This document shows positions 59,476-64,000 of a stretch of DNA of 64,000 nucleotides, one piece after another. The position numbers and the translations under genes are program-made. Every line of letters starts with the position of its first letter. Position 1 is the stretch's first letter. The notes beneath the pieces are model-generated. The model did not search any database. It had not been told where the DNA came from and worked only from the letters and a program-made list of their open reading frames with translations. The stretch is taken from the NCBI GenBank assembly GCA_937980205.1, contig CALJKW010000007.1:1-64000 (forward strand), read 5' to 3'. The stretch is from an uncultured Myxococcales bacterium. GTDB lineage: Bacteria; Myxococcota; Myxococcia; Myxococcales; Myxococcaceae.

Positions 59476-60201
59476 ATGAACATCACCGCCACCGCCGTCT
59501 CCCTCGTGGGCCGGCGCAAGAACAACGAAGACGCGTACCTCGTCGCACCGGAGCTCGCGCTGTACGCCGTCGCCGACGGCATCGGCGGGTACGCCGGCGG
59601 CGAGGTCGCCAGCCGCCTCACCGTCGAGAGCCTCGAGTCGTTCATCGCGCGCAACCGCCGCGACGCCCAGGGCACCTGGCCGTGCAAGGAGGACAAGAAG
59701 CTCTCCTTCGCCGAGAACCTGCTGCGCGCCGCGGTCCGTCAGGCGCACGAGGCCATCGTCAAGGAGCGCCGCGGCGAGCTCGATCAGATGGGCTCGACCG
59801 TCGTCGCGGTGCTCGTCGACGGCCGCCGCGCCACGCTCGCCCACGTCGGAGACAGCCGCATCTACCGCCTCCGCGGCGGCACGCTGTCGCAGCTCACCCG
59901 CGATCACTCGCTCTGGGCAGAGCTCGAGGCGGCCGGCATGTCTCCCGGCGAGCGCGCCGGGTTCCCGCACAAGAACGTCGTCACCCGCGCGCTCGGCATC
60001 GAGGCCGCCCGCCCCGACCTCGTCACCATCGAGCTGGAGCCGGGAGACCGCCTGCTGCTGTGCAGCGACGGCGTGCACGACCCGCTGGACGCGGCGGCGC
60101 TGCGCGAGTTGATGGAGGGCGACGCCGGCGAGGTCGCGCGCGCAGCCTACGAGGCCGGCTCATCCGACAACATCACTGCGGTCCTCCTCGACGTGCACTG
60201 A
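59476..60201 (+). CDS. PP2C-type Ser/Thr protein phosphatase
   Basis: 241 residues. Metal-binding Asp residues in NNEDAYLVA, AVADGIGGYAGGE, LLCSDGVHD and GSSDNITAVL; HVGDSRIYRLRGG. Reverses Ser/Thr kinase phosphorylation. It lies 127 bases from an FHA sigma-54 activator whose divergent neighbour is a Ser/Thr kinase. The 59358-59475 spacer shows only a weak inverted repeat. Confidence 0.93.
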   Translation: MNITATAVSLVGRRKNNEDAYLVAPELALYAVADGIGGYAGGEVASRLTVESLESFIARNRRDAQGTWPCKEDKKLSFAENLLRAAVRQAHEAIVKERRGELDQMGSTVVAVLVDGRRATLAHVGDSRIYRLRGGTLSQLTRDHSLWAELEAAGMSPGERAGFPHKNVVTRALGIEAARPDLVTIELEPGDRLLLCSDGVHDPLDAAALRELMEGDAGEVARAAYEAGSSDNITAVLLDVH

Positions 60202-60327
60202 CCCCACCGTTCACGCTGAGCGGAGGCCGCAGGCCGGAGTCGAAGCGCGCCGCGAATCGGCTCGGGGCCCCTTCGACTCCGGAGCCCTCCGAGCTCCTCC
60301 CCGCTCAGGGCGAACGGAGGCGACGTC
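60202..60327. repeat. REP-like intergenic repeat with long inverted arms
   Basis: Arms: ccgttcacgctgagcggagg (60206 on) with ggagtcgaag, and the reverse side cttcgactccgg with ccgctcagggcgaacgg ending near 60317. The two convergent genes end on either side. Same consensus as the elements at 41836 and 63405. Confidence 0.65.
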
Positions 60328-61671
60328 TCACTCTTCGCCATCATCCTCCGCATCCCCGCGCAGACCATGCTTCTGCGCCAGCGCGCGAAAGTGCTTCCTG
60401 TCGATCCCCGCGAACCGCGCCGCGGCAGACACGTTCCCGCCATGCCGCGCGAGCACGTCTTCGAGGTACCGCCGCTCGAACTGCTCGACGACCGCCTCCT
60501 TCGCCTCCTTGAACGGCAGATCGCTGCGCACGCCGCCGGCGTCGTCCCCCGGCTGAGGCACCACGGAGATCTTCAGCGCCCTGAAGCTGTGCGCCCCGGG
60601 CGAGAGTGTGAGCGCGCGATCGATGACGTTCCGCAGCTCACGCACGTTGCCCGGCCACGAATGCGCGCGCAGCCGATCGAACCCCTCGCCGTCGATGGGG
60701 CCCGGGTCCTCGAAGCCGCGCCGCTGCAGCAGCTCGCGAACGATGAGCGGCAGATCCTCCCGCCGCGCCCGCAGCGGAGGCAGCTCCACGCACAGCACCG
60801 ACAGCCGGTAGTAGAGGTCGGGCCGGAACGTGCCCGCGGCCACCGCGCCCTCCAGCGACGAGCGGGACGCCGCCACGACGCGCACGTCGACCGCCTTCTC
60901 GTCGTCGCTGCCGACGGGCTTCACGCGCCGCTCCTCCAGCACGCGCAGCAGCCGCGCCTGCACCGCCGGCGGCACCCCGCCGAGCTCGTCGAGGAACAGC
61001 GTGCCGCCGTGCGCGCGGGTGAAGGCTCCGGCGCGCGCCCGCTCGGCGCCGGTGAACGCGCCCCTCACGTGCCCGAACAGCTCGCTCTCGAGCAGGCTCT
61101 CGGGCAGCGCGCCGCAGTCGACGGCGACGAACGGGCCGCCTCGCCGTGGCGACGCGTCGTGCAGCGCGCGCGCGACGAGCTCCTTGCCGGTGCCGGTCTC
61201 TCCCTGCACCAGCACCGTCGCGTCACCGCGGGCCGCGAGCTCGAGCACCGCGAACACCTCGCGCATTCCCAGGCTCTCGCCGACCAGCTCTCCGAACCTG
61301 CGCGCCTGGCTGGGAGCCACCTCGATGGCCACCGCCTGCGCCTGAATCCGCAGCACCGAAGAGCCGACCTTCAGCGTCGCGCCCGCCTCGACCTCGGCGC
61401 GCGTCAACCGCGTGCCCTCGAGGAACGTGCCGTTCGTGCTGCCTAAGTCCTTCACCTCGAACCGCGCCCCCTTCGGGCTCACCTCGAGGTGCCGGCCCGA
61501 CACGCGCTCGTCGGTGAGCCGCAGGTCGCAGCCTGCATCGGTGCCCGCACGCGTCGTCCCGTCGAGCGTCACCGCCCGGCCCATGTCCGGGCCCTCGAGC
61601 ACGACGAGCTGGCAGCGCAGCGGGGCCCCTGCGATCTCCTCGCTGCGCGTCGAGAGTCTCGTCTGCGCCAT
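60328..61671 (-). CDS. FHA-domain sigma-54 transcriptional activator
   Basis: 447 residues. FHA domain about 20-110 (GTDAGCDLRLTDERVSGRHL, then DLGSTNGTFLEG, the phospho-Thr binding loops). AAA+ domain from about 130: Walker A GETGTGKE, GAFTGA, Walker B GTLFLDELGG, then a C-terminal Fis-type HTH (GNVSAAARFAGIDRKHFRAL). FHA-type enhancer-binding proteins in myxobacteria take signals from Ser/Thr kinases. Divergent from a kinase gene, 21 bases apart. Confidence 0.95.
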   Translation of the reverse strand: MAQTRLSTRSEEIAGAPLRCQLVVLEGPDMGRAVTLDGTTRAGTDAGCDLRLTDERVSGRHLEVSPKGARFEVKDLGSTNGTFLEGTRLTRAEVEAGATLKVGSSVLRIQAQAVAIEVAPSQARRFGELVGESLGMREVFAVLELAARGDATVLVQGETGTGKELVARALHDASPRRGGPFVAVDCGALPESLLESELFGHVRGAFTGAERARAGAFTRAHGGTLFLDELGGVPPAVQARLLRVLEERRVKPVGSDDEKAVDVRVVAASRSSLEGAVAAGTFRPDLYYRLSVLCVELPPLRARREDLPLIVRELLQRRGFEDPGPIDGEGFDRLRAHSWPGNVRELRNVIDRALTLSPGAHSFRALKISVVPQPGDDAGGVRSDLPFKEAKEAVVEQFERRYLEDVLARHGGNVSAAARFAGIDRKHFRALAQKHGLRGDAEDDGEE

Positions 61672-61692
61672 GGGCCGCGTATGTTACCCACG

Positions 61693-62595
61693 ATGCCGCG
61701 CACCCTGGGGCCGTACGAGCTCATCTGCCGCCTCGGAGCCGGCGGCATGGCCGAGGTCTGGAAGGCCCGCGCCTTCGGCGCCAGCGGCTTCGAGAAGGTC
61801 GTCGTCCTCAAGCTCCTGCTCCCCGAGCTGCGCGGCGAGGCGCAGTACGAGCGCATGTTCATCGAGGAAGCGCGGCTCCACGCACGCCTCTCTCACCAGC
61901 ACCTCGTGCAGCTGCACGAGCTGTCGAGCGCCGACGGCCAGTACTTCACCCGCCTCGACTTCGTCGACGGCGCCGATCTCTCCACGCTCGCGGGCGGAGC
62001 ACCCGTCCCCGAGCCGCTCGCCCTCTTCATCGCCGAGGCGCTCGCGCTCGCGCTCGACTACGTGCACCGCGCCGCCGACGATGCCGGCCGCCCCCTGGGC
62101 CTCGTCCACCGCGACGTCAGCCCCCAGAACGTGCTGCTCAGCCGCGAAGGCGAGGTGAAGCTCACCGACCTCGGCATCGCGAAGGCCACCGCCCTCAAGG
62201 AGACGACGCGCGCCGGCATCCGCAAGGGCAAGTACGCGTACATGAGCCCCGAGCAGGTCAGCGGGCGCCCGCTCGCCGCCTCGAGCGATCAGTTCGCGCT
62301 CGCCGTCACCCTCGTCGAGCTGCTCACCGGCGCCCGCCCCTTCGACGGCGACACGCCCCTCGAGACGATGGACCGCGTCCGCGAGGCGGCTCCTCCCCCG
62401 CTTCCGGGCGTGCCCGAAGAGCTGCGCGTGCTGCTGCTGCGCGCCCTGCAGCGCGATCCGGCCGGTCGCTTCCCGTCTTGCGAGGCGCTGCGGCAGGCGA
62501 TCGCCGAGGCGCGCCGCTCGCGCGCCCCGGTCGCCCAGCCCGACCTCGCAAAGTGGGTGCGAATGAAGCTTGAGGCGGCTGGTACGCGGCAGTAG
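61693..62595 (+). CDS. Ser/Thr protein kinase (Hanks type)
   Basis: 300 residues from the ATG at 61693; an ATG at 61681 adds four. Glycine loop LGAGGMAEVWKA, catalytic Lys in VVVLKLLLP, HRDVSPQNVLLS, DLGIAKAT (DLG in place of DFG) and SPEQVSGRP. No membrane segment or sensor domain, so cytosolic. Likely works with the divergent FHA regulator. Confidence 0.92.
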   Translation: MPRTLGPYELICRLGAGGMAEVWKARAFGASGFEKVVVLKLLLPELRGEAQYERMFIEEARLHARLSHQHLVQLHELSSADGQYFTRLDFVDGADLSTLAGGAPVPEPLALFIAEALALALDYVHRAADDAGRPLGLVHRDVSPQNVLLSREGEVKLTDLGIAKATALKETTRAGIRKGKYAYMSPEQVSGRPLAASSDQFALAVTLVELLTGARPFDGDTPLETMDRVREAAPPPLPGVPEELRVLLLRALQRDPAGRFPSCEALRQAIAEARRSRAPVAQPDLAKWVRMKLEAAGTRQ

Positions 62596-62606
62596 TTGTG
62601 CAGACC

Positions 62607-63293
62607 ATGAACCTCATCCCAAAGGCAGTGGCAGCGATCGCAGTGGTGCTCCCCTCCTTCGCGTTCGCGGGAACCTGGGTGGTCGACCCGGCTCACGCGC
62701 AGGCGAAGTTCACCGTGAAGCACATGATGGTGATGGATGTCACCGGCACGCTCGGCAAGGTGAACGGCACGATCGAGATGGACGAGAAGGACATGACCAA
62801 GTCCACCGTCGAGATCTCCATCGACGTCGACCCGAACACCCAGGAGGCCAAGCGCGACGCGCACCTCAAGGGCCCCGACTTCTTCGACGTCGAGAAGTTC
62901 CCGAAGGCGACCTTCAAGTCGAAGAAGATCGCGAAGGCCGGCAAGGACAAGTTCAAGGTCACCGGCGACCTGACGCTGCGTGACGTGACCAAGGAAGTGG
63001 TCGTCGACGTCACGATGACGCCCGAGTACACGCACCCCTTCACCAAGGCGCCGGTCCGCGCCGTCGTCGGCACCACCAAGATCAACCGCCTCGACTACGG
63101 CCTCAAGTGGCAGGTGCCGATGGCGAACAACGCGCTCTTCGTCGGCAACGACGTGAAGATCGAGGTCAGCGCCGAGATCGGCCCGAAGCAGGCCGAGGCC
63201 GCGCAGCAGGAGGCGGCGAAGGAAGAGACCAAGCCCGCCGCCGAGGCCGCCAAGGCGGCCGACGCCGGCGTGAAGTCGGCGCCGAAGAAGTAA
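62607..63293 (+). CDS. YceI family periplasmic lipid-binding protein
   Basis: 228 residues from the ATG at 62607 (a GTG at 62598 is also possible). Signal peptide (MNLIPKAVAAIAVVLPSFAFA), then the lipocalin-like YceI barrel: GTWVVDPAHAQAKFTVKHMM, FDVEKFPKATFKSKKI, TGDLTLRDVTKEVVVDV, LDYGLKWQVPM. Family members bind isoprenoid-like lipids. A C-terminal Glu/Ala/Lys tail is extra. Confidence 0.92.
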   Translation: MNLIPKAVAAIAVVLPSFAFAGTWVVDPAHAQAKFTVKHMMVMDVTGTLGKVNGTIEMDEKDMTKSTVEISIDVDPNTQEAKRDAHLKGPDFFDVEKFPKATFKSKKIAKAGKDKFKVTGDLTLRDVTKEVVVDVTMTPEYTHPFTKAPVRAVVGTTKINRLDYGLKWQVPMANNALFVGNDVKIEVSAEIGPKQAEAAQQEAAKEETKPAAEAAKAADAGVKSAPKK

Positions 63294-63320
63294 GCCCAAG
63301 AGGCTCTCCGGAAGTGCGAA

Positions 63321-63356
63321 CGCCGCTGGCTCCCTCGTGGAACCAGCGGCGTTTTT
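63321..63356 (+). terminator. Rho-independent terminator of the YceI gene
   Basis: Stem cgccgctgg (63321-63329) / ccagcggcg (63343-63351), 13-base loop, T5 run directly behind. Confidence 0.92.
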
Positions 63357-63404
63357 CATGCGCGATGCGTGACGAAGACCGGCGCCTTGCCTCGTTGCGC
63401 CTCT

Positions 63405-63497
63405 CTCTCACGCTGAGCAGAGCGCGCAGCGCGGAGTCGAAGCGGGCCGGTGGACACCCGACCGGCCGAGTTGGACTACGGCCGGCTTCAGAGCCCC
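63405..63497. repeat. REP-like intergenic repeat
   Basis: cacgctgagcagagcgcgcag, then ggagtcgaagcgggccgg and ggacacccgaccggccg. The 25 bases 63436-63460 equal 41881-41905. It lies between the YceI terminator and the secF stop. Confidence 0.65.
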
Positions 63498-64000
63498 TTA
63501 CGCCGTCGTCGCCTTCAGCTTGTTGTTCCCACCCTGGTTGGCGCGAGCAGCGCGCTCGTCGAGCCAGATGGTGAGCGGCGACGCGATGTACACGGACGAG
63601 TAGGTGCCGACGACGATGCCGACGAGCATCGCGGCCGCGAAGTCGAAGATCTCGCCGACGCCGAAGATGAGCAGCCCGACGAGCGACAGCGCCGTGACGC
63701 CAGACGTGAGGATCGTGCGCGACAGGGTGTCGTTCACGGCGATGTTGATGATCTCCGGCAGCGGCTTGCCCTTGAACCGCGCCATCTCCTCGCGGATGCG
63801 GTCGTAGATCACGATCGTGTCGTTGATGGAGTAGCCCAGCACGGTGAGCAGCACCGCGATCGACGTGAGGTTGAACTCGCGGCGCGTGACCAGGAAGTAG
63901 CCCGCCGCCATGACGAGATCGTGGGTCATGGCGAGCAGCGCGCCGGGCCCGAACTTGAACTCGAAGCGGAACGCCACGTAGATGAGGATGAACAGCGCCG
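63498..64000 (-). CDS. secF: protein translocase subunit SecF, 5' end outside window
   Basis: The frame is open to base 64000, so at least 167 C-terminal residues are visible. They hold TM3-TM6 of SecF: VLLTVLGYSINDTIVIYDRI and the RND motif REEMARFKGKPLPEIINIAV, TLSRTILTSGVTALSL, GTYSSVYIASPLTIW. With SecD it helps late protein export using the proton gradient. Confidence 0.95.
   Translation of the reverse strand, partial: ALFILIYVAFRFEFKFGPGALLAMTHDLVMAAGYFLVTRREFNLTSIAVLLTVLGYSINDTIVIYDRIREEMARFKGKPLPEIINIAVNDTLSRTILTSGVTALSLVGLLIFGVGEIFDFAAAMLVGIVVGTYSSVYIASPLTIWLDERAARANQGGNNKLKATTA

Noticed and set aside
1..64000. tRNA, rRNA, prophage, integron and IS elements
   Set aside because: No tRNA-like T-loop with acceptor stem, no rRNA segments, and no transposase or integrase gene was found in either strand; the region looks like core chromosome.

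Overview
The window is a stretch of GC-rich chromosome from a Gram-negative, predatory/social delta-type bacterium, most likely a member of the Myxococcota. The evidence is combined: very high third-position GC with long open antisense frames; a secreted M36 protease ending in a MYXO-CTERM-like Cys-Gly/hydrophobic/Arg tail; many lipoproteins with Cys-rich or PEGA/carboxypeptidase-like outer regions; a Ser/Thr kinase next to an FHA-domain sigma-54 activator; and a TPR lipoprotein of the Tgl/PilF kind. I cannot name a genus from sequence reading alone. No tRNA, rRNA, CRISPR array, prophage, IS element or resistance gene was seen. This looks like core chromosome with ordinary housekeeping genes set among lineage-specific envelope genes.

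Layout. 1-3.8 kb: a partial DUF1571-like secreted protein, an FmdB zinc ribbon, a MAPEG membrane protein coupled to a five-repeat S1 RNA-binding protein, and a secreted protein of unknown role. 3.9-8.9 kb: a tightly coupled three-gene operon (phosphate-selective-type porin, CehA/McbA-type PHP lipoprotein, EF-hand-like secreted protein). 9.0-11.1 kb: a bufferin-type RiPP metallophore operon (bufA2, bufB/DUF692, bufC/DUF2063). 11.2-16.2 kb: murJ, a sigma-54 response regulator, a Cys-repeat lipoprotein and an M23 peptidase. 16.2-23.2 kb: an outer-membrane beta-barrel, a zinc-ribbon rhomboid protease, recO, a collagen-like lipoprotein, a RodZ-like protein, a TPR protein and a secreted protein. 23.3-28.2 kb: a response regulator with coiled coil, eno, glutathione peroxidase, a GT21-type glycosyltransferase, CADD-type pABA synthase and a GNAT. 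28.2-33 kb: an MFS transporter, two unknowns (one with a FliK/YscP-like tail), fdxA and asd. 33-38.2 kb: the M36 protease, an NTF2-like lipoprotein, a LysM-M23 lipoprotein and surE.

38.2-43.4 kb: a calcineurin-like phosphoesterase, an ADP-ribosylglycohydrolase, a small four-Cys protein coupled to a split YeeE/YedE transporter, a peptidoglycan-binding protein and UspA. 43.4-49.6 kb: a Suv3-like helicase, a MOSC protein, a methyltransferase, an MFS transporter and an ABC-F ATPase. 49.6-52.7 kb: a zinc-ribbon protein, a small secreted protein, hsp20 and a divergent HtrA/DegP protease separated by a 341-base spacer that holds a strong terminator and probably an unrecognised small RNA. 52.8-59.4 kb: GNATs, a solitary DNA methyltransferase coupled to a HAD phosphatase and an amidase, a Cys-rich lipoprotein and hrpB. 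59.5-64 kb: PP2C phosphatase, FHA sigma-54 activator and Ser/Thr kinase (a possible phospho-signalling set), YceI and the 3' part of secF.

The most distinctive non-coding feature is that several gene ends carry repeated palindromes: a family of short terminator-like hairpins with 9-bp arms or variants lying right behind stop codons, a longer REP-like family with a 25-base identical core, and two GGGGCC-tract repeats with quadruplex potential. A palindromic element also appears to be inserted in frame in the rhomboid gene.
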